NCBI RefSeq assembly: GCF_024713945.1
Contig: NW_027461514.1
Location: forward strand, 62,001 to 126,000
DNA from: Dermatophagoides farinae
Lineage: Eukaryota; Arthropoda; Arachnida; Sarcoptiformes; Pyroglyphidae
Length of the DNA: 64,000 nucleotides
Direction: 5' to 3'
In this document: positions 29,692 through 40,476 of the stretch, in pieces
Position numbering within the stretch: the first letter of the stretch is position 1
How the letters are laid out: the number at the start of each line of letters is the position of its first letter
The notes under the pieces: generated by a model
Seen by the model: only the letters and a program-made list of their open reading frames with translations
Told to the model about the DNA's origin: nothing
The model's database searches: none
Position numbers and translations under genes: made by a program

Positions 29692-32520
29692 ATGAGCGTC
29701 CTTAATCTTGGCCACATTACTGAATTATTAAACGCAACGCAAAGTGGTAATAACGACTCAATAAAATACGCTTCGAAATGTTTAGACGAACTGAAACACC
29801 ATGGGCGGGAGGCCTTTTTTAGTGCTTTATTGCAAATCTATTATGAAAACCCAAATCTAACCACCAAATTGTTGGCAATAATCACGTTGAAAAATTATAT
29901 AATTTCTGATTGGGATTCAATTCCAGAGTCAGAAACAAAAAAAAATTTTCGTTATATATTATTAAACCATTATTTACAGTGTAATGAGCAAATAGAATCT
30001 TATCTTTATATGGCGTTGGTCAAAGTTTTTGAAGTAGATTATCCCTTGCACTTTTCAGAAGCTTTGGTTCTGGGATTCAACAAGACTTGTGAGCAGCTAG
30101 CCACAAACGATATTGCGTCTGCAGCCAGACACTCGAAGCTCTTTTTACTGTGTGGAGCGAGATATGAAATTGTGAACGTTGACAACAGTGTTATGAAAGA
30201 ACTAAAAAACCTGCTAGACACGTTTCAAATTGCCATGATGAACTTACTCAAGAAATGCAAGGAAAAAAACGTTTCATCGAGCGTTCACTACGCAAACATA
30301 GCCCACAACGTGCTGTTTCTGATCTCTTCGATTCACACGGTCGATCTTCCAGAATACTTTGAAGACTCTTTAAGCGATCTTCTGATGTGTGTGGGATCTT
30401 TTGCGGCGACTTCAGCTTCTGTTTGCAGTTCATACGCTGATCAAGCACAGCCATACATCGACTTGTTAAATGTTTCTGTAAAATTGATAGAGAAGTATTT
30501 AACTAAGTATACTGATGAAATCCAACCACACATTAATCTCGTTTACGAGATTTTGATCATTTCTACGCCAATTATTCCGATAAACTCTATGTTTGAGGAT
30601 ATTGCTTGTACGCTGATTCGAACGTTTACTTGTTTATGCAGAGTGGCCTGGGAAGCCAATTACGCTTTGACTACAGCGCATTTTCAACGAATCTTGTCAG
30701 ATGTCGTACTACGTCAATCTTGTGTAACTGAAGACTTCATCAGCGATTTCGAAATGGAATCTATGAATTTGATTAACCAACTTGTTTCACTTTGTTCAGG
30801 GTTATCGCGCCGTTTGCTTATATTAGATTTATGTTCTGTTATATTCGACAAAAAGCCAGAGCTAGTCGATTTTTTCAACGAGTTGATTTTAAACTTTTTG
30901 CAAAACGACAAAATCAGAGATACGATACCTCAGTGCAAGGAAAGTTGCAGGTCTAACGCTTTTATTGAACAGTCAATCTTTTTGTGGAGTTGTTTGTTTG
31001 CTGTAAATATCAATCGCTTTAATGACGTAGTTACTCTTCGTCAAGTAGCTAATATTACGCACTACTTAGGTTCCGTTTGCAATATTCTGTTAGGCTATAT
31101 AGACAAGCTCGATGATGTTTTCATCATTTGCAATGCTTTGAAGTTCCTCAGCGCTTTCAGAAATTTCATTTTGGAAAAATATCTAGTAGATGCTTTCGTC
31201 AAATGCAATAAATACCTTGTCTGCGACTCCGCGTATTTAGTTACGTTTACTTGTATCATGATCGAAAAGTTTTTATTACCACACAGTCTAACCTTTAAAC
31301 CCATAATTAACTTCCAAAGTGAAGGTATAGCTGATTGTTGCAACCAAATTCTGTCTTTCTTAGTTCAAAAAGTACCCAATCATCTGGAAAACACGTTCGT
31401 TTTTAAAGCCATTTGGAGGCTTCTCTCGATATCAACTCTTGACTTCGAAAAGCAGTTGTCAATTTTCAGTCAGTTGATCTTGTTCCTAAAGGAAACTAAT
31501 TTGGATAAATACAACCCCGAAGTCATCCATATTCTGTTTGAATGCACTGACCTAATACTGTATCGATCTCATGGTTATCTCACTGATAATACATCTACTT
31601 TGCTTGGTTTGCTGCAAACCTACGTTTCGACTTTGAAATTTTTTATTGGCAATGCTAAATATGCAGAAATCGTACCTTATTCTTTGCAGCTGCTCGTCAC
31701 ATTAGTTAGAATTATTCCGCTGACTCCCTCCGTTAATCAAAACATTTTGAACCAATTTCAGCTGCTCTGCTCGGAATTGTTTAACACTTTTCTTGAGTTG
31801 TCTTACTGGCACGTCTCACAAGCTCAGTTAGTGACTTTAGTATTCTTTTACGAAAACCTTCTTCAGCGATTTTGGTTAATCGCTGCCTTGCCTGTTCAGC
31901 ATTTCTTGAATTTATTTGACATTGCAGCTCTCCTCAGACAAACCAAAGACGTAGACGGTTTGCGAAACGCACTTTTCTTGTCAAACCTATTAATTTTAAT
32001 ACCAACAAACGTTGTATCTAATTTTTATCAACAAATATTTGATATTATTACAAAACCCAATAATTCAAATTATGCAATCACCGTTGCTGTTTATTGCATT
32101 ATGCTCTGCAAATCGCACTCCGTATTCATAAAGCAGAATATCGACCTCGTACTCGAATATTTTATCAATGGTCTGCAATTTGAAACTAACCGAGCGGAAC
32201 TTCAAGTTATTATTCTAGCAGTTGCCGTTTTATTGTCTACTTATCCTGATCTACATTCACTAATAATCAATAGACTTCCTAACGAGCTAGGAACTAAAGA
32301 CACTGATTTTGATGATTTATTAAACAACGGTCTGTTATCTCGCAATCAGCTTCCAACTAATTTGTTGTCAAGTTTCGCCAAATTGGACCAATACCAAACA
32401 ATAAAGAGCCTCATTAAAAACAAATTTTATGCAAATGCACTTTGGCAATGTATAAACTTGCAAAAACTCAGCTCGTACTATTCAAGTCGCCCAGTTTTGT
32501 TTAACGATTTCGCCAAATAA
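29692..32520 (+). CDS. Karyopherin-beta (importin/exportin) family protein
   Basis: A 942-residue all-helical protein. The N-terminus fits an importin-beta N-terminal domain that binds Ran: IKYASKCLDELKH, then FFSALLQIYYENPNL, then KLLAIITLKNYIISDWDSI. The rest consists of consecutive amphipathic helices compatible with about 19-20 HEAT repeats, the usual size for this family. It would carry proteins or RNA through nuclear pores. I cannot separate the subfamilies (importin-7/8, importin-11, CSE1 or exportin types) by eye. Single exon. The start ATG at 29692 is the first in frame. Confidence 0.72.
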   Translation: MSVLNLGHITELLNATQSGNNDSIKYASKCLDELKHHGREAFFSALLQIYYENPNLTTKLLAIITLKNYIISDWDSIPESETKKNFRYILLNHYLQCNEQIESYLYMALVKVFEVDYPLHFSEALVLGFNKTCEQLATNDIASAARHSKLFLLCGARYEIVNVDNSVMKELKNLLDTFQIAMMNLLKKCKEKNVSSSVHYANIAHNVLFLISSIHTVDLPEYFEDSLSDLLMCVGSFAATSASVCSSYADQAQPYIDLLNVSVKLIEKYLTKYTDEIQPHINLVYEILIISTPIIPINSMFEDIACTLIRTFTCLCRVAWEANYALTTAHFQRILSDVVLRQSCVTEDFISDFEMESMNLINQLVSLCSGLSRRLLILDLCSVIFDKKPELVDFFNELILNFLQNDKIRDTIPQCKESCRSNAFIEQSIFLWSCLFAVNINRFNDVVTLRQVANITHYLGSVCNILLGYIDKLDDVFIICNALKFLSAFRNFILEKYLVDAFVKCNKYLVCDSAYLVTFTCIMIEKFLLPHSLTFKPIINFQSEGIADCCNQILSFLVQKVPNHLENTFVFKAIWRLLSISTLDFEKQLSIFSQLILFLKETNLDKYNPEVIHILFECTDLILYRSHGYLTDNTSTLLGLLQTYVSTLKFFIGNAKYAEIVPYSLQLLVTLVRIIPLTPSVNQNILNQFQLLCSELFNTFLELSYWHVSQAQLVTLVFFYENLLQRFWLIAALPVQHFLNLFDIAALLRQTKDVDGLRNALFLSNLLILIPTNVVSNFYQQIFDIITKPNNSNYAITVAVYCIMLCKSHSVFIKQNIDLVLEYFINGLQFETNRAELQVIILAVAVLLSTYPDLHSLIINRLPNELGTKDTDFDDLLNNGLLSRNQLPTNLLSSFAKLDQYQTIKSLIKNKFYANALWQCINLQKLSSYYSSRPVLFNDFAK

Positions 32521-32759
32521 TTATTTGTTCGACCATAACGCTCTTTGTTAGAATTGACTCAAACGGCCGATGTAATATTAATTTTTGTGATCACCTATTT
32601 TTGATTATTTTTTATTTATTCAACTTTACGAGATAAATCTCAAGTAATGAATGTAGATTTAATTTTTATCTCCACGTAAAATTTATTGTGATATTTAGAG
32701 ATTGGTTTTGATCAATTTGTATAGACTGATTCTCAATATCATAGTCTAGTGTATCTTGG

Positions 32760-35700
32760 ATGCTATTTTTACCTTTTTTTCTTGTCAGTTTAGGCTTAGT
32801 TCAGACGCAAAAAAGCGAAAAATTTTGTTCAGTCGTCCCTGTATTGGGCCAATCTCATTTTCAAGCAAAGTGTTTACCCCGTACAGAGCCTGTTCCTTAC
32901 TTTATATTAATTGATACCCCAGCCAGCTACCTTAATTGTTCTTTGAAACTTAGCATCGAAGGTACTTTTAACAAAATTGAAGACCAACTGATCACGGCCG
33001 ATGCTAAGTTCGTTATTCGCGATTTGGTAATTTACAATCCACCATTAGGAACAATTAAAAGTGTTAATATTAAAGTTTACGGTCAGCCGTGTCTTACGCC
33101 TTTCTATTGCACTGGCCTTGACATATATGATGGACATTTATCTTATCGATTAAACTGTTCGGATTCGATTTGGAAAGTAGACGAAGAAATGAGTCTTACT
33201 CTTGCGGGTGCCTATGTGTACAAAATTGAAATTTACTCAGATGTTGATGCTGATGTCGACTTAAAACTTAATATATACGGTTTTAAAAACCGGAAAACCG
33301 GGTTTCTCAATCTGTTCCAAGGAAAGATGACAGCTAAACGAACTTTTTATACGCTAGTTAGTGCTGTAGACGTTACTCCTATTAAAAAAATAGAAATTAT
33401 TAACAACTCAACAACTGCTTACAGATTTCTCAGGTTAGATATAGTTTTAAAGTCGAAAGAAACCGTTACTTTTATTGGAGGAGCGTATTTTGGAGGAAAA
33501 TACACGGATAAACTAACTTTGTCTACTACTTCTACAAATTTAAATAGCTTGTCAATCCCTGTTAAATGTTTTACTACGTTAAATGATATCGTTCAAGTTA
33601 TACTTAACGATAAAGCGATACCTTACAGAACAAATATCAATGTCAGCTGTCCAGCCGGGTGTGAAAGTGTTAGCTACACTTTTCCGATCGGACTTGGATT
33701 ACACACTGCTAAATCTCCGATTTGCTTGAGTGCTATTGCGGATGGAATATTGTCTGTGTCTGGAGGAGATTTATTGCTTTCGATTTACACCGTTGCTGTG
33801 TTTGAAAATGCTTCAATATATAAGAATATAACTATCAATGGACAAACTATCAAAATTTCAGATTTTGTCACCACTAGTTACAATGAAGAAAAAGGTGTTC
33901 GCTTAGTTTGGACTGCAATTACTACAGATTCAAAAGATAACGTTGACGAAGACATTCGTATTGTTAATGAGCTCGGCGAGACGTCATATGAAGGCCGTGT
34001 TGAAATAAAAAAAAATAACACATGGTTCACTATTTGCAAGCGTGGAGACGGGACAAAAGATAGACCTGAAATTGATAAAGCGAACGCTATCGTCATCTGC
34101 AAGTCGTTGGGTTATTTGTCTGGTTCGATACCAGAGGAAAACTGTGCTGAGCATTTAACCTGCGGAAGTATATATAGTCAACAAACTAATTACTTCGAAT
34201 GTGTTGGAACTGAAGATGATATTTCAAAATGTAAACAGACTCAAAAGGATTTAAATTGCACTCATGAAGACGATTTGATAATCAGCTGCACTAATCGTCC
34301 AGTTGACAAAAAACCAAATGCTGGTAGTTTACGGTTAATAAATTCATCAGGTATTGTCGCTGAGAGCGGTGTCGGGAGACTTGAAATTTTTTTAGATAAC
34401 GCTTGGAAAAGTATTTGTAGAGATGGGTGGAACAACACGAACTCGCAAAAAGCTTGCCAACTTATGGGATATGATTCTGCAGCCCTCAATGAAAACGACA
34501 TCGACTGTAGTTCGATAAATGGAAACAATTACTGCGGTGACATTAACAATCCTGAAATTGGATTGGTAAATATAAATTGCAAGGGACACGAAAACAACTT
34601 GTTGGACTGTGATTACTATAAAGGCGAGGATATAATGTGCGTGTATTCAGAAAATGTAGCGCTTAAATGTGAAGGGAAAAAGGGAGATCCTTCCGGCATC
34701 GGTTTGTTTACAGAATACCCTAAAAGTAAACCTGTTAAAAAAGCATTCTATCCGCCAGTTGTTGAGTTAGCTTGTAGTGACACACTGCTGAGTTTAAAAA
34801 AAATACTTCAAGAACGTAACATTTTACAATATGACGAAATCTACCCTGGAGACACTTTTATCATAAAATGTACTTCTCAATGCGAAAATGAAAACAATTT
34901 TTTTGTATTTGGAAGTCTTATCTATTCAGAGGAAAGTTCAATTTGTCTAGCTGCTATACATAACGGGTTATTAAACAGCGATCTAAGTTCTCTAGCTATT
35001 GTGGTTTCACATGGACAATCTTATTACGCACCTAGTTTTCAAAATGGTATCAAATCGTTGGAGTCGAAAAAAATTACACTTTTATCGTTCCTGTTATTCC
35101 CTATACATCCTAACATTTTATCACTGCTTTCTAGTAAGGAAGTCAAAAACAGAGCGGGCAAATCGTTTCTACCAAGAGAATTTTTGGAAAAGCGTGAGTA
35201 CTACATAAACGAAACGCGTATCAAAAACGAAGGAATGACAAGCGATGATACTGACAACAGCTCCCGGACGTTAGAAGAATTATTGGATCAACCGCTGTCT
35301 AAAAAAGATTTAGCTATAGCAGAAGATCCTGACTACATAATCTGTAATGAATTCAATCAGTTATTTAACTTGGAAGTTGATACAAAAATAATTGTTAATC
35401 TTGGTGACTACAGAGTTTCCGAAATTTTGCGGATCTCTAAAGATTTTACATTTGTGGCTAAGTTTAAAATCAATAAATTAGGTGAGTGGCAAAGCTTGTT
35501 TTCCAGTGATGAATGTAACGGTTTCAGTCTGGTTTTCAACCCAGAAGGTGAACTTCTAGTCGAAAAAGTTTGCACATCTGACAAATTTGAATCAAAAATT
35601 TTGTTCAAACCCAACGTTTACTACACATTTTCTTTTCATTATTTAGACTTCGACAAGAAAGTTTATATTACAACAAGTGAACATGGGATATCTGAATCTA

Positions 35701-37133
35701 AAATTTCATTTCCACTGAAGTTTTCGGGTTCAATGCGAGTAGGAGCGACAAGTAGGCTCGGATGCGACAATTTTAGAGGAGAAATAAATTTTTTTGCTTT
35801 GTATCCTTCGCATTTAACGGTGAATACTATTGTTCCTTGGGTGTGGGATAACTTTGCTCATATCTGCCAGATTCATGATACATCAGACACCGAACTAATG
35901 GTGTATAGTTCAAATAATTATCTTCCGTGTATCACTCCGTGTGGCGAAAAAATGCTAATTAAAGCTAAAGAAACAAGTGCTATTGATGAAATTATCGAAG
36001 TAAAACCAATCTTATTAAATTGTAGCGACAGACTTTATTCCAATAAACTACTTGCAGGAAAGCTAGATGAAATCAAACTAGTTTATTGCCCAATTCATTG
36101 TCGCTATAAAAACCGCTATTCCGCAGAAACATATATAGGAAATCTTTTTCCAAGTAGCGTTCCCATCTGCCAGGCGATTGTGTTGGTAACAGGAGACGTT
36201 AAACAAGGAAGTTTGTACAAAATAAAAATCCAAGGTTTGGTTCCAGGATCTGAACACAAAAACTTGATCCAGTTTGGGCAAAACGAAGTACACGGATTGA
36301 TTGAAGATGTTACTTCGTTTGAAGTGTTATCAGAATTCGATGTAAAGCTGCTCTCGTGCACAACAACTATGAAATATCTGTCTCCAGGAATTTCGACGCA
36401 TAAAAGCGTGTTTCGCTGTCCACCGTTTTGTTTACCTATGAATTTTTTACAAAAATTAAAAGATAACGTTTTTTCATCAGAGGTACCAATTTGTCCGGCT
36501 GCTTATCACTCAAATGTACTTAATCCGAAAACCGGTGGAAACGTCCTCGTATCATTTGTTGCGATTCACAGCGAGAATAAAAATAACTTGAAAAACAAAA
36601 GCGAACGGAATAATGTGCTGAATAATTATAATTACACCCATTCAATACATAAAGGATTTGGATTTTTACCTTTAGAAGGAAACTATAACTGTTTGAAAGA
36701 AAAAATTACTAATGTTCGATTATATAAAGTCTTCAGATTAAAATCCAACTGTGAAAAATACACTATGAAGCTTAAGATAGAAACAGAATATACACTTAGA
36801 TTAGATTTAGGATCTATTGTGCTAGATTGTAGCAACCGAGTTTGCAAGAAACATATTCTTGACAACAAATCCAGACATAAAAGCGCGCATCTGTCCAGCG
36901 ATGAAAGCTTCATTTACAAACTAGAGCTAAATAAGAAAGCTGACGCTGTGAAGCATAAACTTACAATAAACATTGTTCATGAAATAAATCATGTTAAAAT
37001 TAACATAAATAATAATCAACAAACTTTTGCTTTGCCAAAACTTATTGCTAATCATTCCGTGCGACTTATCGGATTCGGCGAAATCAAAGAAATATTTGTC
37101 GAGCCTGCGCATTATAGTTTATATCTTCCATAA
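32760..37133 (+). CDS. LAP1/CCp3-type LCCL-SRCR secreted multidomain adhesive protein
   Basis: A 1457-residue single-exon secreted protein with an N-terminal signal peptide (LFLPFFLVSLGLVQT). Visible order: an LH2/PLAT-like region (about 148-260), LCCL (about 265-385; CPAGC, then SPICLSAIADG), SRCR (about 397-508), SRCR (about 523-638; GRLEIFLDNAWKSICRDGW), LCCL (about 667-790; SSICLAAIHNG), pentraxin/laminin-G-like (about 859-1014), LCCL (about 1080-1193) and LCCL (about 1193-1300; EVPICPAAYHSN). This is the architecture of apicomplexan LAP1/CCp3 (PxSR), expressed in sexual stages and ookinetes or crystalloids in malaria parasites and working in a complex of LCCL proteins. No membrane anchor is seen. 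The role here is inferred from the family. Confidence 0.92.
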   Translation: MLFLPFFLVSLGLVQTQKSEKFCSVVPVLGQSHFQAKCLPRTEPVPYFILIDTPASYLNCSLKLSIEGTFNKIEDQLITADAKFVIRDLVIYNPPLGTIKSVNIKVYGQPCLTPFYCTGLDIYDGHLSYRLNCSDSIWKVDEEMSLTLAGAYVYKIEIYSDVDADVDLKLNIYGFKNRKTGFLNLFQGKMTAKRTFYTLVSAVDVTPIKKIEIINNSTTAYRFLRLDIVLKSKETVTFIGGAYFGGKYTDKLTLSTTSTNLNSLSIPVKCFTTLNDIVQVILNDKAIPYRTNINVSCPAGCESVSYTFPIGLGLHTAKSPICLSAIADGILSVSGGDLLLSIYTVAVFENASIYKNITINGQTIKISDFVTTSYNEEKGVRLVWTAITTDSKDNVDEDIRIVNELGETSYEGRVEIKKNNTWFTICKRGDGTKDRPEIDKANAIVICKSLGYLSGSIPEENCAEHLTCGSIYSQQTNYFECVGTEDDISKCKQTQKDLNCTHEDDLIISCTNRPVDKKPNAGSLRLINSSGIVAESGVGRLEIFLDNAWKSICRDGWNNTNSQKACQLMGYDSAALNENDIDCSSINGNNYCGDINNPEIGLVNINCKGHENNLLDCDYYKGEDIMCVYSENVALKCEGKKGDPSGIGLFTEYPKSKPVKKAFYPPVVELACSDTLLSLKKILQERNILQYDEIYPGDTFIIKCTSQCENENNFFVFGSLIYSEESSICLAAIHNGLLNSDLSSLAIVVSHGQSYYAPSFQNGIKSLESKKITLLSFLLFPIHPNILSLLSSKEVKNRAGKSFLPREFLEKREYYINETRIKNEGMTSDDTDNSSRTLEELLDQPLSKKDLAIAEDPDYIICNEFNQLFNLEVDTKIIVNLGDYRVSEILRISKDFTFVAKFKINKLGEWQSLFSSDECNGFSLVFNPEGELLVEKVCTSDKFESKILFKPNVYYTFSFHYLDFDKKVYITTSEHGISESKISFPLKFSGSMRVGATSRLGCDNFRGEINFFALYPSHLTVNTIVPWVWDNFAHICQIHDTSDTELMVYSSNNYLPCITPCGEKMLIKAKETSAIDEIIEVKPILLNCSDRLYSNKLLAGKLDEIKLVYCPIHCRYKNRYSAETYIGNLFPSSVPICQAIVLVTGDVKQGSLYKIKIQGLVPGSEHKNLIQFGQNEVHGLIEDVTSFEVLSEFDVKLLSCTTTMKYLSPGISTHKSVFRCPPFCLPMNFLQKLKDNVFSSEVPICPAAYHSNVLNPKTGGNVLVSFVAIHSENKNNLKNKSERNNVLNNYNYTHSIHKGFGFLPLEGNYNCLKEKITNVRLYKVFRLKSNCEKYTMKLKIETEYTLRLDLGSIVLDCSNRVCKKHILDNKSRHKSAHLSSDESFIYKLELNKKADAVKHKLTINIVHEINHVKININNNQQTFALPKLIANHSVRLIGFGEIKEIFVEPAHYSLYLP

Positions 37134-37144
37134 AATTTATTCTG

Positions 37145-38152
37145 CTAAAAGACTTCAACAAAGATTCCAAAGCAATCGTCTATGTTGATTAAACTAGAGG
37201 CATGAAATTCAAAGTAGACTTCATTTCTTTCATCCTTATTATTTAAAACGATACTAATATGATGGTTGTGTGCTTTCATCTTGTCTTGTGCTAATGAAAG
37301 GGGGGTGTTGAAATTACAAATGCCCAGATCGTTTTTATATACAATTTCATCAACTGGTAAAGCAAATTTGATGGCTAGTTGAATCGCATTTTTTGTTACA
37401 TAACCCAAAATATAATTCTCTTCGTTGAAAACGATATATACTAATTTATCTAATTTATTTTTAAAACATTTCAAACGATAGTTTAAATCATTGATACTAA
37501 CCAGAAGAGAAGCATCTAGCATTCGACTCAAATCACCCACAACTTGAATCTTAGTAGATGATGAAATTGGACTAGTAGTAAAACCAATAATTGAAATTCG
37601 ATTAGGGTAGCAGTTAGAATTGATTACATTTTTATTTTCCACTACGTTGATGTTTGTTTGCGGTTGTTCCAAACTAACAACAGGACAAAAAGCTTTGTCG
37701 AGAATAACGCTGAATAAGTATGTTAAGGGCTGAAAACCTCTGACCATGAAATATATTACTGGAATCAACTTAGTTATGATTGCAAGTTGGTATTTGCTCG
37801 TAAAAAGAGCTTGTGGTATGATTTCGCCAAAAATTAAGAGAATCAAAGAACTAGATATGACAGTGACTGAAGTGTTGCCTAGATTTGAAAGGAGAAGAGG
37901 CATCATTTCGACGCAAAAAGAGTTGACAAGTAAAAGAGTTACTAAAAGTAAATGGTGCCTAGTTTTTAGCCAAATTAGCATTTGAGCCTTTCTGCTGTCG
38001 CGTTGCAGTAAGACCTGCTCTTTCTCTTTATTTATGTATAATCCTAGCAAGCCGACTGTGAGTCCGCTTGAAAGAGCTGCAGCGAAAAGAAGTAGTACAT
38101 ATAAAAATATAACTAAAACAAACAGATTGATATTAGTAGTAGGCCAAATCAT
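37145..38152 (-). CDS. DUF21/CNNM-like membrane protein with CBS-type region
   Basis: A 335-residue protein with the DUF21 transmembrane domain in residues 1-150: a first span followed by the diagnostic LSSGLTVGLLGL, then MPLLLSNLG and LILLIFGEIIPQALF, the family's G-E-x-x-P motif. The C-terminal half (about 185-335) is the size of a degenerate CBS-domain pair, with NEENYILGYVTKN as the recognisable turn. CNNM/Mam3/CorC proteins are involved in Mg2+ or divalent-cation homeostasis. The tail after CBS is short. It lies tail to tail with LAP1, with 11 bases between the stop codons. Confidence 0.82.
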   Translation of the reverse strand: MIWPTTNINLFVLVIFLYVLLLFAAALSSGLTVGLLGLYINKEKEQVLLQRDSRKAQMLIWLKTRHHLLLVTLLLVNSFCVEMMPLLLSNLGNTSVTVISSSLILLIFGEIIPQALFTSKYQLAIITKLIPVIYFMVRGFQPLTYLFSVILDKAFCPVVSLEQPQTNINVVENKNVINSNCYPNRISIIGFTTSPISSSTKIQVVGDLSRMLDASLLVSINDLNYRLKCFKNKLDKLVYIVFNEENYILGYVTKNAIQLAIKFALPVDEIVYKNDLGICNFNTPLSLAQDKMKAHNHHISIVLNNKDERNEVYFEFHASSLINIDDCFGIFVEVF

Positions 38153-38905
38153 GTTAGTCTTTAAAATAATAATTATGTTCAGATTGAATGTCTCGTGCCA
38201 ATTTCATTGTTTAGGCAAAAACTTTTGCTTTCAATCAATCTAGATTAAAGTTACGAAATTCAGTGTTATAATATTACTTGTTCACAATATTTGTTTAGCT
38301 TAAATTTGATTTTTCTATATATTTTATACACACGGTATATCAATAAAAAAATAAAGTATTTGCTGCGCTAAAATTGATTTAAGAATTCTTAAAACTTAAA
38401 CGGCTAACAGCTTCTTAGATAAACATAAGAGAGATTACTAATGTTAATTAATGTGTTCAGATAGCGTAAAAATAGTATTGATCCATTTATTAAATAATAT
38501 TAAATAAAGAAACAAGCTAAGATGGTATAACAGATGCGAAAAGATGGCTTTTATAGCAAAAACGAAAAGATTATGACAAACTAATTTTTAATTTCAAGTT
38601 TATAAGTAGTATTATTTGAATGTCTATTTGTTTCTCTACCGTTTGATGTATAAAAAAATAGATCAAAAATATTACAAAACATCTCTTCATATCGTAACTC
38701 ATGGTACGTATTTTATAAAGTTTATACCAATTAACTCATAAGAACAACGTGATATGTGAATCAATATTGTAGAGTAAGTAATATAATATTAAAGTTAATT
38801 GGTTGATAATTTGTGTTTCGCGATATTTAATCGAGAAATTACTAGAACAATAAAACAAGGAAACAGATGGTTTCTTCAGTCATCTTGACTTTTGTCAAAT
38901 GACAT
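38153..38905. other. Longest intergenic gap, no supported gene
   Basis: A 753-base stretch between the DUF21 gene start and the 3' end of the next minus-strand gene. It should contain the DUF21 promoter. Both strands carry many stops in all frames. I see no tRNA or snRNA signature and no tandem repeat. A short noncoding RNA cannot be excluded by eye. Confidence 0.5.
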
Positions 38906-40312
38906 TTAATTGGTTTTCAAGAAGTTTTCTACAAAAAAAGGTTCGATACAATCGTCGTTTGTGGAGATGACTTGTTGTACGTTATTAATTTTTAGCATGA
39001 CTTCTGAAACCAATGTTGATGATCCATTAATTTTATCAAATCGAAATCGGTCAAAATTCCCTGTAGAATAGCCTTGTTCTCTAATTGAAGCTTGAATTAA
39101 TGTTTTAATACAATTTGGACACGCCTGCGAAGAACCATACATTAAGCCATTATTTTCTAACTCTATAATGAATACTCCGATGGGCGAAGAATTGAGGTTA
39201 ACATTCTCTGGATTAGCTAAAAAAGTATTGATTTCTGATAATGTTTGCGCATTTAATTTAAGTTCGTTTAGTAAATTAAATTTATTTGTTTTGAATTGCT
39301 CATAAAACGGCTTCGAAAGAAGTTTAGATAAGCTGGCATCCGACAATAACTTTAAAAGGCCTACAACTTCCGCATGAATAACTTTCCATTCCTTCGGAGC
39401 TTTTGCTAAATCAATGCTTTTATGTTCTAAAAAATCCCAGTTAGATACTAAAACTTCTATATTGCGTCCCAAACTAATTATTAAGTCAGCGAGATTGAGG
39501 TGAGGAAAGAGAGTTGGTTCTAAATAATATAAACACGCGTGGCGATGATTATCTCTGTGTCCAAGCAAAGCGTAACGAGACAAAATTTTGAACGAAATGT
39601 TGGCCAACGCAGTATGCACATCGTGAGACATATCTAATTTAACAGCGCTTTTAGTTGGCGAATAAAACTTTTTCGATAACAGCTGGCATAACCTAGTCGC
39701 AAACTCTCCGAATGTAAACGAATATACTATATTGTCATAATTGCTACTTTCAGTAATATCAATAGAGAATGTTTTACAAATAAATATCCAAAGTTTGTCT
39801 GGATCATGCAAGTTTTCATTGACAACAGTATTTATATAAAGCCATGTTAATTTTACAAGTAAGGCGTCACCACGTAAATCTAAAAAGTCGCAACAAACCG
39901 TTTGCAACAGCTTAAGCATTGTTTCTTTAGTTTGTGTAGTATACGAGTTATACTCTTTCATGATGCCAGGAGCGACTTTTTTCCAAAGTATTTTCGTTTG
40001 ATTGTCCGATGAAGTACCACGTGGATATCTCTTTAAAAACGTAAAAGTCAATGCTTGCGCTTTTTCTTGGCTTGCTATGCACATATGGTTTTCAAAAGCG
40101 TAAAGTATGAAGGCTAAATAAAGATTTGACACTTCTATTCCATTCCATGAGTAGGTAGCTGAATTTCCGAGTTGTAAAACTTGATTAAGCAATTCCTGAG
40201 GCAAGTTGCGCCAGATAAGAAAACAAAACTTGACAAAATTAAAAGGACGAAGTTTTGTAAACAAGACATCGACAATTGAGTTTATGTAGTTGAGCTCGTC
40301 TATATCACGCAT
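38906..40312 (-). CDS. Unidentified 468-residue helical protein
   Basis: Single exon, starting MRDIDELNYINSI. The protein appears mainly helical throughout (LRPFNFVKFCFLIWRNLPQEL, LLQTVCCDFLDLRGDALLVK, LLKLLSDASLSKLL) with no membrane spans. A CxxC pair (QACPNCIKTLI) lies near residue 397, too isolated to call a zinc finger. There is no basic targeting peptide beyond a slightly polar N-terminus. HEAT-like or mitochondrial RNA-binding scaffolds can look like this, but no signature supports a choice. Divergent from the KISH gene, with 164 bases between their start codons. Confidence 0.55.
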   Translation of the reverse strand: MRDIDELNYINSIVDVLFTKLRPFNFVKFCFLIWRNLPQELLNQVLQLGNSATYSWNGIEVSNLYLAFILYAFENHMCIASQEKAQALTFTFLKRYPRGTSSDNQTKILWKKVAPGIMKEYNSYTTQTKETMLKLLQTVCCDFLDLRGDALLVKLTWLYINTVVNENLHDPDKLWIFICKTFSIDITESSNYDNIVYSFTFGEFATRLCQLLSKKFYSPTKSAVKLDMSHDVHTALANISFKILSRYALLGHRDNHRHACLYYLEPTLFPHLNLADLIISLGRNIEVLVSNWDFLEHKSIDLAKAPKEWKVIHAEVVGLLKLLSDASLSKLLSKPFYEQFKTNKFNLLNELKLNAQTLSEINTFLANPENVNLNSSPIGVFIIELENNGLMYGSSQACPNCIKTLIQASIREQGYSTGNFDRFRFDKINGSSTLVSEVMLKINNVQQVISTNDDCIEPFFVENFLKTN

Positions 40313-40476
40313 CTTTCTGAGCTCGTTTTAGCTAAAAGCAAAATAAAAAAATATGAAAAAATTATGTGAGACTCATTGTATAAGGCAAGAAAAGTTCTTG
40401 ATGTGTTAGCGTTTATACTAGTGATAATTATGATAATAAAATTTAAATTATAGACTATTTACAATAAAATTAAAAA

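Noticed and set aside
33878..34102. Minus-strand frames inside LAP1 (also 34262-34528, 36116-36361)
   Set aside because: They oppose the recognisable SRCR and LCCL coding sequence and have no features of their own.
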